Part shown: one piece after another, positions 20,833 through 29,875 of the stretch | Numbering within the stretch: the first letter of the stretch is position 1 | Layout of the letters: each line of letters starts with the position of its first letter | From: Candidatus Saccharimonadota bacterium | GTDB taxonomy: Bacteria > Patescibacteriota > Saccharimonadia > Saccharimonadales > Saccharimonadaceae | Direction of reading: 5' to 3' | Assembly: GCA_002726935.1 (NCBI GenBank) | Contig: PBTC01000042.1 | Location: 1 to 43,991 of the forward strand | Length of the DNA stretch: 43,991 bases | Notes under the pieces: model-generated | The model's database searches: none | What the model was told of the DNA's origin: nothing | The model's input: only the letters and a program-made list of their open reading frames with translations | Position numbers and translations under genes: made by a program

Positions 20833-22281
20833 ATGCGTTTTAATAACCTTAGTTGCGCACGAATCGGCGGCCACACTCACTGGGTGCGCCTTGCGTATTC
20901 TTTTCTGTTCATTTTGTCACTTGCCTTTTTCGGCGCAAAATCGAACGCCGCGGTTGAGCCTCACGCGAGGCCCATCGATGCCTCAATGCTGGAAAATTAT
21001 CAGCACGTAAGCGTCGTTTTCTCAGCGGCCGACCTGTCTAATCCTGAAAGTGTTTTTGGGCATGTTTTCATCGTTTTCCATAATGCTGAAATCCCAAACC
21101 CTTTGGACCCTGTGGTGGAATTCTACGGAATGATGTCAGAGGTAGAGATGGGTATGCTCAAAACAGTAGCATCGAGCATCCCAGGGGTATATAAGCTTTC
21201 GACATTTGAAGAGAAGGTAAGGGTTTATGACAAGGAGGGACGAGACCTCTTCGTACGCCGGACACGTTCGTCGATTAACCCACGAGATCTCGCTGGAAAA
21301 ATCGGTAGGCTATCAAAGGGGGTGCACCCGTACGACTTCTTGGACAGAAACTGTGCTTTCTATCTGGAATACCTCCTCACCTCAAGTGAGCGATTCTCGG
21401 ACGCATCTTGGGCTATACGACAGCCTGCAGATGTGTTCTATGAGTATGGAGACCCATTAACTGAATACGCCATAAAGTCCACTGAGCGACGTCGAATCGA
21501 ATTCAAGCAAGCTCTTTATGATGGCAGATTCAATGCAAACCAAATCGATGAATTAAGACTTGGGCTCAAGTTCTACGAGGCCAGATCAGTTGTTCTGGCT
21601 GGTAGCGTGAGCAGTGACCTGGATTCCTCCGCGGTGGCAATGTTCGATTCTCCGCCACCCCAGGACGTTTACCCTGCTCCAAAAGCTGCGGGGCATAGGG
21701 AGTACGCGGCGGTGGCGATCTCCAAAAGAGGGTTCCTTCTTCAATATGGTGGCTTTGACACAAGAGGTTTAAGCACGAACGACAGTGTTCCCTCATTAAG
21801 TCGCCTCAAAGTAGGAGAGGTAACGCTTCGCTGTAACAAGGGAGATCAGTGTGCAAGCCAGGTGCTGGCCTTTGAAACCTTGACGTTGCCAAAAGAAGGT
21901 TTTGGGTTATCTAAGTTTTTGTCGACATCAGGCAGACTTGACCAAGAAGGTGTCGGTGTTAACGCACAAATAGGTATGGGCATAGGCTATAGGTCGGGAT
22001 CCTTGGGTGTTGCCGTTGTACCTGGGCTCGGCGTCGACAATAAATATTGGAGCAAAAGGTCTTCATTGACTGATGGTTTGCTGGCGAATCGGCTTGTTTT
22101 CACGTATCTCCATGCGAGGACCTCGACTTATCTCGACTTGATGCTGTCTGACACAGTCAAAATTGATCCGATAGGAAAACAAAAGCGGTCTTTGCAAATC
22201 ACGTTTGATCGCCAGGGCTTGTTCTTTCGAACATCTTTTGCGGATGACTTTCTCTTGGGAGTACAAAGGCGATTCGACTAA
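20833..22281 (+). CDS. DUF4105 (Lnb N-terminal periplasmic domain) protein
   Basis: The 482-residue product has an N-terminal signal sequence (basic start, hydrophobic core YSFLFILSLAFFG, cleavage near SNAA) followed by the DUF4105/Lnb_N domain. Landmarks are NPESVFGHVFIVFH (about 73-86) with the conserved S-x-FGH, and HPYDFLDRNCAFYLEYLL (about 169-186) with the conserved Asn-Cys. The conserved Cys and His suggest a papain-like hydrolase fold; the function in bacteria is poorly known. The C-terminal third is beta-rich and may be a barrel-like or outer-membrane-facing part. A CAGAG site precedes the ATG. No partner gene on the same strand follows. Confidence 0.75.
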   Translation: MRFNNLSCARIGGHTHWVRLAYSFLFILSLAFFGAKSNAAVEPHARPIDASMLENYQHVSVVFSAADLSNPESVFGHVFIVFHNAEIPNPLDPVVEFYGMMSEVEMGMLKTVASSIPGVYKLSTFEEKVRVYDKEGRDLFVRRTRSSINPRDLAGKIGRLSKGVHPYDFLDRNCAFYLEYLLTSSERFSDASWAIRQPADVFYEYGDPLTEYAIKSTERRRIEFKQALYDGRFNANQIDELRLGLKFYEARSVVLAGSVSSDLDSSAVAMFDSPPPQDVYPAPKAAGHREYAAVAISKRGFLLQYGGFDTRGLSTNDSVPSLSRLKVGEVTLRCNKGDQCASQVLAFETLTLPKEGFGLSKFLSTSGRLDQEGVGVNAQIGMGIGYRSGSLGVAVVPGLGVDNKYWSKRSSLTDGLLANRLVFTYLHARTSTYLDLMLSDTVKIDPIGKQKRSLQITFDRQGLFFRTSFADDFLLGVQRRFD

Positions 22282-22332
22282 CGTGTCATTGTGGCACTAG
22301 GCTTTCTGGATAGAGCTTGCTTGCATCAAGCG

Positions 22333-22845
22333 CTAGGGGAGTTTTTGGTTAAGTACGCGGACATTAAACATCTCTCTGAGAACTGCATCATCCTGATGCA
22401 TCCGGCCCAAGAGAGCTTCGGTGGTTTTTTTGTGATCAGCAAAAAACGCTGATTCAGCGTCAGTTACCCTCACATAGCAAACAGGGGCAAAGCCAAACTG
22501 ATCTGCTGTGATATCGACCACCCACTGTTTTTTATCTACCTCACACAGAACCCACATATGCTTGTTTAGCTGTCCATCGGGGGATTTTATTCCAGTGCTT
22601 GGCTTGAGTCCTCCGGATTGAATTGAGATCAATGCGTCTCTTGGCCCAAATCTCTTGAGAATCATGAGTAGGTAGTGGCTGCCGAAAACACAAGATTGAT
22701 CCGTTGAGGAAAATCCTGACATTTTTAGGAAAGCCAGAAACTGCTCTCTGGCCATCACAGCTAGCTCAGAAAGAGGAAAGCTTGAATCGTTTTCAGGGAA
22801 ACGAAATTCAGACTCTACGTCCTTTCCTGTTAGGCCTCTGTCCAT
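22333..22845 (-). CDS. Transglutaminase-like cysteine hydrolase-type protein (170 aa)
   Basis: The longest frame starts further upstream, but ATG 22845, overlapping the end of the preceding gene by 16 bases, gives a sensible 170-residue protein. It has a Cys (SCVFGSHYLL, C52), a His (NKHMWVLCEV, H96) and an Asp (WVVDITADQF, D111) in the order and spacing of the transglutaminase-like/papain-type Cys-His-Asp triad. I infer a hydrolase or peptidase of that fold, without a substrate. An iteron copy is embedded in the gene and encodes FAPVCYV. It is in an operon with 22830-23225. Confidence 0.55.
   Translation of the reverse strand: MDRGLTGKDVESEFRFPENDSSFPLSELAVMAREQFLAFLKMSGFSSTDQSCVFGSHYLLMILKRFGPRDALISIQSGGLKPSTGIKSPDGQLNKHMWVLCEVDKKQWVVDITADQFGFAPVCYVRVTDAESAFFADHKKTTEALLGRMHQDDAVLREMFNVRVLNQKLP
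22473..22491 (-). repeat. Iteron-like sequence inside a coding region
   Basis: On the minus strand TTTGCCCCTGTTTGCTATG matches the origin iteron at 28975-28993 exactly over 19 bases. It is in frame with the transglutaminase-like gene and encodes FAPVCY plus the next codon's G. The distance to the origin is about 5.5 kb. Confidence 0.8.
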
Positions 22846-23225
22846 ACGCCATCGGGTCTTACTTCTGCACATTTGACGGCCCATACTGGGTCCCCGGAGG
22901 CTGTGTAAAAGTACTCGCCTCTTTCGTAAGGATTGTAGCGGATGTGCACTGGATGGGGGTGATCGGTTACCCCTTGAGAAAGATTATCCTCTGTGTAGCG
23001 AAGGGTAATCAGGTCTGCGCATTGCAAAGTGCCCTCTACAAAGGCGTGGACGTTTTTCTGCCTGGATTTAAGTACTTTTTGCCTAGAGGTTTCATAGACT
23101 ACCATTTTGCAGTTATGAAGATAAGCTGAGTTCGCATGCGCAATTACGCGGCCTTTATTTGATCCCTCCATGGCAATAATGGACATGCATTTCTTGTGAA
23201 GGTTACGAAAAACGCGAACTCGCAT
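22830..23225 (-). CDS. Hypothetical protein (131 aa)
   Basis: ATG 23225 has a clear AGAGG ribosome site and is preferred over the in-frame upstream start (23273), which overlaps the promoter. The 131-residue product is basic at the N-terminus (MRVRVFRNLHKKCMS) with a beta-rich body and a DHPHPVHIRYNPYERG segment that is rich in His, Pro and Arg. No family is recognised. It shares a transcript with the transglutaminase-like gene, whose start it overlaps by 16 bases. Confidence 0.55.
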   Translation of the reverse strand: MRVRVFRNLHKKCMSIIAMEGSNKGRVIAHANSAYLHNCKMVVYETSRQKVLKSRQKNVHAFVEGTLQCADLITLRYTEDNLSQGVTDHPHPVHIRYNPYERGEYFYTASGDPVWAVKCAEVRPDGVWTEA

Positions 23226-23263
23226 GAGGGCCTCTTTTGGTTTTGCTGCTAGAGCACACCAAA

Positions 23264-23292
23264 ATAATACCACTATTTTACATTATTTGCAA
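23264..23292 (-). promoter_or_regulatory. Sigma70-type promoter (TTGCAA/TATTAT)
   Basis: On the minus strand TTGCAA (23292-23287), a 17-base spacer and TATTAT (23269-23264) lie about 40 bases before ATG 23225. The same TTGCAA-17-TATTAT form occurs at 33672 and 36892. Confidence 0.65.
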
Positions 23293-23293
23293 T

Positions 23294-23908
23294 TCAGCAA
23301 ATTTTCAAACTTGAATTGAATGTCCTTTTAGTGCGATCTCCATCGAATCCGCAAAGTAAATGCTGGTGGAGTTTTTCAACGCACTCGAATGCTTTAACTA
23401 CGTCGCCTATGACCAATTCTGTGATGCTCTGCTGCAACATTAAATTCAGGGGGTTCGAGAAATTCTCGACAAAGCACCCTTCATGCCAATGCTGACCTTT
23501 CTCATCGATGTTCATTGGTGAAAGGCCACGTAAAAGTCTAGCTTCATTGATGGATTCAACCATACTCAATGCGCTGTCCCGATAGGCAATGATTGGCTTT
23601 CCTTGAGCGTACATGTAAGCCATCTCCCAGCACGTTCCACTGTCTGGCTCAAGCCCACGCCAGGGATTAGTGTTGGCGATCATGAAGTCTGCCTGGTCCA
23701 TTAAAGCAAGATTCCCTGCAAATATCGCCTTGGAGACCTGATGCTCTGGAATAGTCGAAAAGTCAAGGTTATCGCAGGGGAACAACGCATTTAACCCGAG
23801 AACTTTAGCGGCTGCCTTGGCGCTATGAGCGAAATCGGCGACATCACCACGAAAGACATCCGGACCCGCCATATATACACTTGGCAATGAGTTTTTTTTC
23901 TTGTTCAT
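23294..23908 (-). CDS. Nucleoside 2-deoxyribosyltransferase
   Basis: The 204-residue product is a clear member of the nucleoside 2-deoxyribosyltransferase family. It has the N-terminal VYMAGPDVF (11-19), a QADFMIANTNPWRGLEPDSGTCWE block (72-95) with the conserved DSGT and a Glu (E95) at the usual nucleophile position, and the GKPIIAYRD segment. These enzymes move deoxyribose between nucleobases in the cytoplasm and serve nucleotide salvage. The C-terminal 40 residues go beyond the usual core. On phages and plasmids such enzymes can also alter nucleotide pools for modified DNA or defence, which is only a possibility here. It is the last gene before the promoter of 22830. Confidence 0.88.
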   Translation of the reverse strand: MNKKKNSLPSVYMAGPDVFRGDVADFAHSAKAAAKVLGLNALFPCDNLDFSTIPEHQVSKAIFAGNLALMDQADFMIANTNPWRGLEPDSGTCWEMAYMYAQGKPIIAYRDSALSMVESINEARLLRGLSPMNIDEKGQHWHEGCFVENFSNPLNLMLQQSITELVIGDVVKAFECVEKLHQHLLCGFDGDRTKRTFNSSLKIC

Positions 23909-23982
23909 TGTCTTTATAGAGTTAGTTGACTTTTCGATTATAGGAGCTGATGCACTCCATCTAAAAGCGAAATAGCTCTTCC

Positions 23983-25182
23983 TCAGGCAGACACCGCAGA
24001 GGACTCGGTAAAACCCAATTTCAATGCTGCGAATTCAAACATTGGTGTCGGGGGACAAGCCCTTCTCCAGGCTTGTTCTTGATGAATGGTTACCAACGGT
24101 TTTTGCAGCTCTTGGGCAATATTCGATTCCAGTGCCCTTGCAAAACCCTCGAGGGAGTGACCAGCCCAAGGCGCCTTAATAGTTCGTTTGTAGCAGACCC
24201 AGGTCCTTTTCCAAGCTTCAGAGAGGGGAACTTTAGATGCGGCCTCGATAAATAGTTTTTCAGTTCTCGTCAATAACGCCAAGAGCTTCGATTCAGGGTT
24301 GAGCAACGCTCCGGCGGGATAGATCGCATGACTGCGGAGCAGGTGCAGCAGGTACACTGTGCACTCGCTTGCATAGACATGAGCAAGGAAGCTTTGAGTG
24401 CCCCGGCTGTTCGTGAAATTCCTCGTTTTGACTTTCTCGTCGAATGCTCTTTGTATTGTGCCGCCTTGGCTCTTAAATGGAAGTTGAAACTTTATTGCCC
24501 CTAGATCAATAGGCTCGAGCTTGGTGCCACAACCGCTCAGCTTGAACTGTTCGTAGTCCATTTTGTAAGGGTCTTGCCTAAGGACTTTTTGTTCGACAAG
24601 AAAGTCCAACAGAGCTGCGCGTGGCCAACCGAATATTTTATAGACGTCAGAAGACGCTAGCCTTTGGTCTCTCCACACCGAGCCGAGTGAATGTTCAAGG
24701 GTTCCGATGCAAAGAGCTAGTGTGTCATCGGGTTGTTCGAGGTCTGTTTTCTGCGAACAAAGGTCGTTAAATCTCTTCTTATAAAGAGCGCGCTTTTGAG
24801 CCTCAAGGACAGCGAGCCTTGCGACCTCTGCCTCCTTTTCTTCAATTAAACGCTTCTTTTGTGCGTCTTGACTCATCTGGGCGCATTGAACACATGTATT
24901 AAGCCCAGGGTCTCTTATCTTGCTGATTGCGTCCGTTCGGCTGTCCGCGGTAAGGCGTCCTTTACATAACGAACAGATTCTTTTGGGAAGCCAGGCGGTG
25001 GCGTAGAGTGCTACCGTGTGCGCAAGCTCCCGTTTGCTTTTGTTGTGGTGCAATACAAGCAGTTCATCAAGGTCAAAAATGAAAGATCCTTTTTCATATG
25101 TCCAGTACTTCATGGCCAATGCGATCTTCTCGACATCGTCGGTCAGGAATTCAATTTTGATAACGGGATCTTTAAGGTTCAT
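23983..25182 (-). CDS. Hypothetical zinc-ribbon and coiled-coil protein (399 aa)
   Basis: ATG 25182 has a GAGAAG site; the frame extends to a TTG at 25206 that is less likely. The product contains a possible Cys4 zinc ribbon (ICSLCKGR at about 73-79 and TCVQCAQ at about 100-106), then a Lys/Glu-rich helix (QKKRLIEEKEAEVARLAVLE) likely to be a coiled coil, and a C-terminal helical domain of about 230 residues. No signal peptide is present. I do not recognise the family; nucleic acid binding through the zinc ribbon is plausible. It has its own promoter at 25210-25238. Confidence 0.6.
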   Translation of the reverse strand: MNLKDPVIKIEFLTDDVEKIALAMKYWTYEKGSFIFDLDELLVLHHNKSKRELAHTVALYATAWLPKRICSLCKGRLTADSRTDAISKIRDPGLNTCVQCAQMSQDAQKKRLIEEKEAEVARLAVLEAQKRALYKKRFNDLCSQKTDLEQPDDTLALCIGTLEHSLGSVWRDQRLASSDVYKIFGWPRAALLDFLVEQKVLRQDPYKMDYEQFKLSGCGTKLEPIDLGAIKFQLPFKSQGGTIQRAFDEKVKTRNFTNSRGTQSFLAHVYASECTVYLLHLLRSHAIYPAGALLNPESKLLALLTRTEKLFIEAASKVPLSEAWKRTWVCYKRTIKAPWAGHSLEGFARALESNIAQELQKPLVTIHQEQAWRRACPPTPMFEFAALKLGFTESSAVSA

Positions 25183-25209
25183 GATTAATGCTTCTCTGGT
25201 ACCCAAACA

Positions 25210-25238
25210 TTAATATCACATTTATATTTCCCGATCAA
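25210..25238 (-). promoter_or_regulatory. Sigma70-type promoter
   Basis: On the minus strand TTGATC (25238-25233), a 17-base spacer and TATTAA (25215-25210) precede ATG 25182 by about 28 bases. Confidence 0.55.
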
Positions 25239-25331
25239 TTTATATATTAAAATTAACCACTTAATTTCAAATTCTTGATCGGAACGCACATCCAGGCGTT
25301 ATCATGTACACATACAAAAAGTACATTAACC

Positions 25332-26543
25332 ATGCCTACGTCTACTTCATCAGAAATTTCTTTTTTTCGCCCTTTGAGTCATGTTGATTGCGAAATAGCA
25401 ATTGGGACCCTACCCTTCCTTTATCAAGAAAGGGTTCTTGAGCTCGATAGCGAATGGCCGCAATATTTCTTAAGAAAACTAAGGGATGGATTTGGAGTTA
25501 ACAGGATAGTCTGCATAGGATCCGACGCGGAATATTTCTCATCCAGGTTGCCGAAGCTTGAAGTGATCGCAAAATCCCACCAAGTGGATTTGATCCGCCT
25601 TCCTGTTTTGGGTGTGTCCGGTTTTTCCGAGCTGAGTTTTAGTAGCTTGAGGTCTCTATCTTCCTTTCTTGCCCAGAGCAATGGCGAGATCGGCAGAACT
25701 CTGTTGCTTTGTTCACTAGATGGGGAGAGGTCGACTACCTTGGCTGGTGCCGTTTCGATTTGTCTTGGCTCCGGGATTGATAGCGTTCTTTCGCGATTGA
25801 GAATGCTTCGCTTGAGCGCCTTTTCGAACCCAACAGTAGAAAAGTTTCTTCGCGCTCTTCATGAGTACGCTGAGGAGCAAAAATATACAGCGGACAGCAT
25901 CACTTGGGAATTTAATAACTCCAAGGTTTTCCATGCTGGAAATGCCGCGGATTTTTTCTCTTCAAGCGAGATGGACATCATTCTGAGTTCAGACAGGACT
26001 CTGGTGCCGGTAGATCTAACTCACGAGGAGCGTCACAGGATTGCTAACTCAACTTTTGAGTTGCACCTAGCTGGGTCAAATTTAGCAAAGCAGTTGAATC
26101 TCGAATTAAAACCCCTTTACATTGAACCGGGAGCACACTCGAGCTACCTCAAGGCCTTAATTCCTGCAGCGATGGACGTCTATGATCCCTCGGCTGGCTT
26201 TGTTACATACACGGCGAACCCTGCCGAGGGTACAAGTGGCATGGATTCTGAAGGGTATGTGGATGCTGATCTGAATAAAATCCAAGGGCTGATGGAAGCT
26301 CTCGGCCTCTTCTGTGCCACCGCACAGGTACATTATCGTTGCGCTTTACCTATGGGGCGTAAAAAAACAACTCGAGCGATTCTAGCCGGCCCAATGCGAA
26401 GCTCTCGAGCCGCCGAATTTGCGTTGATGTACAAGATCGATGGATTTTTGTTCTCTCCAGTGGGCGAAACTTCGCGTTATATCAACTGCAGAGTGCACAG
26501 CACTGAAGGAAGCAACGATTTCTCCCGAAGAGTCATTTACTGA
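25332..26543 (+). CDS. Protein tyrosine/dual-specificity phosphatase-like protein
   Basis: The product from ATG 25332 (403 residues) has an N-terminal domain with the phosphatase loop CSLDGER followed by Ser (C127-x5-R133), preceded by the strand GRTLLLC. An upstream IAIGTLPFL strand is like the start of dual-specificity phosphatase domains. The C-terminal 220 residues are unrelated to known phosphatases in my reading. The missing HC dipeptide (LC instead) makes it a divergent member. No signal peptide is seen. An ATGTACACATAC motif lies about 20 bases upstream and may be an operator. TTG 25275 would be a longer, less likely start. Confidence 0.55.
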   Translation: MPTSTSSEISFFRPLSHVDCEIAIGTLPFLYQERVLELDSEWPQYFLRKLRDGFGVNRIVCIGSDAEYFSSRLPKLEVIAKSHQVDLIRLPVLGVSGFSELSFSSLRSLSSFLAQSNGEIGRTLLLCSLDGERSTTLAGAVSICLGSGIDSVLSRLRMLRLSAFSNPTVEKFLRALHEYAEEQKYTADSITWEFNNSKVFHAGNAADFFSSSEMDIILSSDRTLVPVDLTHEERHRIANSTFELHLAGSNLAKQLNLELKPLYIEPGAHSSYLKALIPAAMDVYDPSAGFVTYTANPAEGTSGMDSEGYVDADLNKIQGLMEALGLFCATAQVHYRCALPMGRKKTTRAILAGPMRSSRAAEFALMYKIDGFLFSPVGETSRYINCRVHSTEGSNDFSRRVIY

Positions 26544-26577
26544 CTCAAGCGGGTGAGATGACCTGCATTCGTTTGTG

Positions 26578-27966
26578 TCATTTCGTTTTTTTCTCAAGCC
26601 AAGACTGAAACTGTTCTTCATCGAATGGCTTTTTTAATGTAGTTCTTAACCAGTTGTTAAATTTCAGGTTTTCTGCTGCATTTTTGAATTTCAAGGAGTC
26701 AGGGTCAAAACTCGAGGTTTTTCTCCCCTCAGTCGTACCCAAGAACATTTCAGTGTAAGTTTCGAGATCCTTATTGGTTAGTGCTGCCCTCGTTTTCTTC
26801 CAGCTTTCTCTAGCGAAGTCCTCTCGAAGGCTTTGCATCTGCTCCTCGCGCTTGCGCTCGGCGGCCGTTAGCTTTGCCTCGGCGGTGGACTTTTCCTTTT
26901 TCTCGGCGTATTTTGTAGCGCCCAGTGGCGAGCCACTCTCGATCAAGGTCCTAATATACCCTGCGGTGTTGCTTTTTATCTTGCCCTGCCTGTCAAGTAG
27001 TTCGGCCTTAGAGACTGCATCCAATGCCCTCTGCTCATCAGTGGTCACCCAACTCAGTGCCAAAAGCTCTGATATACCGTGTTCAATCAGCTTCTTGAAC
27101 GCCGGCTTTTCCTTGATTTCGCTGAAGTCCGCACGGTTAAGTGGGTTGAGCAGCGTTTGTTGTGCCCCTTCTTTTACAAAGAACTTGATGGCCACGACCT
27201 TGACGCCCTTCTTTTTCAGCTCGAAATCGGCCTCAATATCAGATACACGATTTATCTCTTTTACAGAAGGTACGATCACTTTTTCCTTCAGCCGGCGAAA
27301 TTCGCTGTAGTACTCCTGCTGCGCTCCGATGATGTTGCGGAACTTATCAAGCTCCCACCAGCCGGTCTGACCTACGTTCTTATATCTAGCGATATTTTCG
27401 TAAAGGGTAAGAGCATATCCGCCTTCAAATTGTTTCTGCATTTGAAGGTTTATGGTCGCGTACATCTCAGGATCGTAGAGGCGCTCTGCCAGGGCCTCGT
27501 CGTACCGGTAAGAACAGACGCCATCCTTTATTCGGCCAAAAGAAAGCAATGAGGTGATCTGCCAGTCTTCTTTGCCATCATCAAGCAAGTTAAACTCAAT
27601 CGATTTTGAGACCAGCCCTCTAAGTGCTCCGCGCAGATCCTCCAGATTGTTGGAAGTGGTCCACCCCAACATGCCACAGAGTATCTTGACATTGATTTTA
27701 TGGAGTCTTTCAGTGAGCAGGTTGTCGTAAGCGTTCAAGAGGAGCACGTTGGCCATCTTACGTTCCAACAGCGACAGTTCGCCGCTGGTATGAATGGCGG
27801 CGACGTGCTTACGAAGTTGCTTGGCCCGCAACGTATTGATGTCCATCTCTGTGCGAGAATTTTTTTCTCGCCCCAAGCGTTTAGGAACGACGCTAAATAC
27901 GTTGTCAGAATATAATTCTGCGCTCTCCAAAAGGTTTCCTTGCGCGTTCGCCAAAATAGTCCCCAT
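26578..27966 (-). CDS. repB: Replication initiation protein (Rep_3/RepB family)
   Basis: The 462-residue product is a Rep_3 (initiator replication protein) family member. WH1 begins near ELSLLERKMANVLLLNAYDNL and includes MQKQFEGGYALTLYENIARYKNVGQTGWWELDKFRNIIG; WH2 follows (FRRLKEKVIVPSVKEINRVSD...ADFELKKKGVKV). An unusually long C-terminal part (about 200 residues) follows, with a Lys/Glu-rich segment. Rep binds iterons, opens the origin and loads the host helicase. The adjacent iteron region is the obvious target. ATG 27966 is preferred because the longer start (28014) overlaps an iteron. The iteron next to the start suggests autorepression. Confidence 0.9.
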   Translation of the reverse strand: MGTILANAQGNLLESAELYSDNVFSVVPKRLGREKNSRTEMDINTLRAKQLRKHVAAIHTSGELSLLERKMANVLLLNAYDNLLTERLHKINVKILCGMLGWTTSNNLEDLRGALRGLVSKSIEFNLLDDGKEDWQITSLLSFGRIKDGVCSYRYDEALAERLYDPEMYATINLQMQKQFEGGYALTLYENIARYKNVGQTGWWELDKFRNIIGAQQEYYSEFRRLKEKVIVPSVKEINRVSDIEADFELKKKGVKVVAIKFFVKEGAQQTLLNPLNRADFSEIKEKPAFKKLIEHGISELLALSWVTTDEQRALDAVSKAELLDRQGKIKSNTAGYIRTLIESGSPLGATKYAEKKEKSTAEAKLTAAERKREEQMQSLREDFARESWKKTRAALTNKDLETYTEMFLGTTEGRKTSSFDPDSLKFKNAAENLKFNNWLRTTLKKPFDEEQFQSWLEKKTK

Positions 27967-27992
27967 GACGTTCTTGTTCAGTGAATTACTGC

Positions 27993-28994
27993 TTTGCCCC
28001 CAACTTAATACCATGACATGGGGGCTTTTGAAAGGGAAATTTCACACCTTTTTTTTCATAGCAAACGGGGGCTAAACGTGCGAGCTTGGCCCCGCTTGAG
28101 GAAGATTGAGATGTCCATAGTAAACAGGGGCAAACAAATAGTTCGGGTCCAAGGTAAAACGGAGTGCCGCCCCATATAGGAAACAGGGGCAAAGCCTTTT
28201 TTCTCTCATTTTCAACTCTAACCAAGTCCTCAGTTCATATTTGCCCCCGTTTGCTGTGCCTGGGAGGGAAATTTGACCTAAATATTGCCCCCTTTTCCTA
28301 TGCGTTTGAGGTCGAGCAGCAGTATTTGAATCCTTCATGACCAGAATCCAGTGCACATCCATAGAAAACGGGGGCAAAGAGCACTGATGGATTGCCCCTG
28401 TTTGCTTTGTAAGCTAGGCAACGATCCTTTGAGCGGTGCCGTGGCGCGTCTCTCTGCAGGGTCAGGCACGCCTAATGCATAGTAAAGCGGGGCCATTCAA
28501 CACCGGAAAACAATCTTTCAGGGCGTATTGCCCCCACTTGCTATGCAAATTAGGTTTCTTGGGCCTTTCATGACATCAGCCCTTTTAAAAATGAGGATTT
28601 CTACACAGTAAAAGGGGGCGAGACGTTTGCTCACCACATAGAATACCGGGGCAAAAGTCTCTGCTCCCCACAACATCCAGTCTGTTTTTTCCTTTATTTT
28701 CAGTGACATACGTCGCTTCAGTTGTATCCAATGCTGCTCATAGGATACAGGGGCAAACTGAAAGTAAAACGGGGCAATCTCAGTGAAACTGGATAGCAAA
28801 CAGGGGCAAATAACATAGAACTTGGGGGCAAATGCCATTCCAAACCATTGAATTTATTGAGTATTTAGAACCTTAAATTTGATATAAAAGGTTGTTTATA
28901 TTAAATACATCAACAAGAGGTGTTGTTGTTCCTCTTATTCAAATCTTCTCGTAGACAGCTATCAGAGACGATTTCATAGCAAACAGGGGCAAAA
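27993..28994. other. Predicted iteron-type replication origin
   Basis: About 17 copies of a roughly 19-base iteron (consensus TTTGCCCCYGTTTGCTATG) lie in this 1-kb non-coding region. Five have GCCCC on the plus strand (27993, 28240, 28284, 28391, 28527) and 12 are inverted (28057, 28116, 28173, 28360, 28478, 28602, 28637, 28739, 28760, 28791, 28814, 28975). Some are degenerate. An AT-rich stretch (28836-28915) with nested inverted repeats (TATTTA/TAAATA around AACCTT/AAGGTT) is a candidate unwinding element. I did not find a convincing DnaA box. Confidence 0.8.
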
Positions 28995-29089
28995 CATCCC
29001 ACCAGGTGCTTTAAGGGGACAGCATTTACTTTGGAGAAAAGCGCCGAGGATTTATTCTGGTTTGAGTTTATAGAACACAGGCCTGAACC

Positions 29090-29848
29090 ATGAAGAATTC
29101 TGAATTCGCAGTAGGCGATCAAGTGCGCTTTAATCCATACGGCGTTGAACACCTTTGCGCTGTTACAGACATCTGCCCTCCAAGTATCTACTCCGAGGGA
29201 CTGGTTGAGTATGAGCTGCTACGCTCCGATGGTGTTAAAACACGTGCATCTGGGCTAACAATCGTAGAATCGCAGCATTATGAAAAATACCCCAGTCTCG
29301 TTGATGCGCCAGCATCGATCAGATGCCTGAAAAACCTAGAAGACAAAGAGATGCACTTAATTGCGGCACGCTTTGAAAATGGCAGGCGCTCTGAGTGCGC
29401 AGATGAAGCCAAGCAAATGGCAGAAAAACACCAACACAATGGAAGAGTCCAGTTTATGACCGCTGCAATTCTTGATGCATCTGGCCAGAGAAACTCTGCT
29501 ATGGATTATTACAGAAGAGCTCACTCACTGGGAATCGCCGAGGCTGAGTCAAGAATTGATCGTGAATTTCCTCTGATTGAAATAATGCTTCGTTCACCTG
29601 GAGCCCGCACGGCAGCCACTCATGTCCTGGTCTGCAATAAGGCCGATTTAAATGACGTCTCAAAAAAAGCTACGCGACTGAGGCTGGAGATTGCCGATAT
29701 AAATCCCAAGCAGCTTGAGAAAGAAGAGCGTTTTCAAGTAAAGGACGTTTTTTGCGCAGACGCTAAACGTATTGGATTAAAGAGGTTCCTTGCGCTACCG
29801 GATGCTCCTTCGCCCACCCGAGGTGCCACTAAATCACCAAGCTTATAA
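29090..29848 (+). CDS. Hypothetical protein next to the origin (252 aa)
   Basis: ATG 29090 has an AGG-type ribosome site. The product has an N-terminal beta domain that looks like a small barrel (FAVGDQVRFNPYGV...YELLRSDGVKTRASGLTIV, residues about 6-55), then helices including AMDYYRRAHSLGIAEAESRI (about 144-163), which resembles a tetratricopeptide/Sel1-like hairpin. No membrane segment is seen and I recognise no full-length family. It starts at the far side of the iteron region, divergent from rep, which suggests a link to replication or copy control. Confidence 0.6.
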   Translation: MKNSEFAVGDQVRFNPYGVEHLCAVTDICPPSIYSEGLVEYELLRSDGVKTRASGLTIVESQHYEKYPSLVDAPASIRCLKNLEDKEMHLIAARFENGRRSECADEAKQMAEKHQHNGRVQFMTAAILDASGQRNSAMDYYRRAHSLGIAEAESRIDREFPLIEIMLRSPGARTAATHVLVCNKADLNDVSKKATRLRLEIADINPKQLEKEERFQVKDVFCADAKRIGLKRFLALPDAPSPTRGATKSPSL

Positions 29849-29875
29849 CAGTGAGCAGTTGAGCCCTGCGCTGTA

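Noticed and set aside
27993-28994. Repeats resembling a CRISPR array
   Set aside because: Repeats occur in both orientations, vary in sequence, and spacing is irregular; no cas genes are present. They fit iterons next to a Rep gene.
28015-29152. Several open frames of 80-106 codons on the minus strand in the origin region
   Set aside because: They are formed by repeated iterons (each giving FAPVCY-like peptides) and lack ribosome sites; the region is better explained as an origin.
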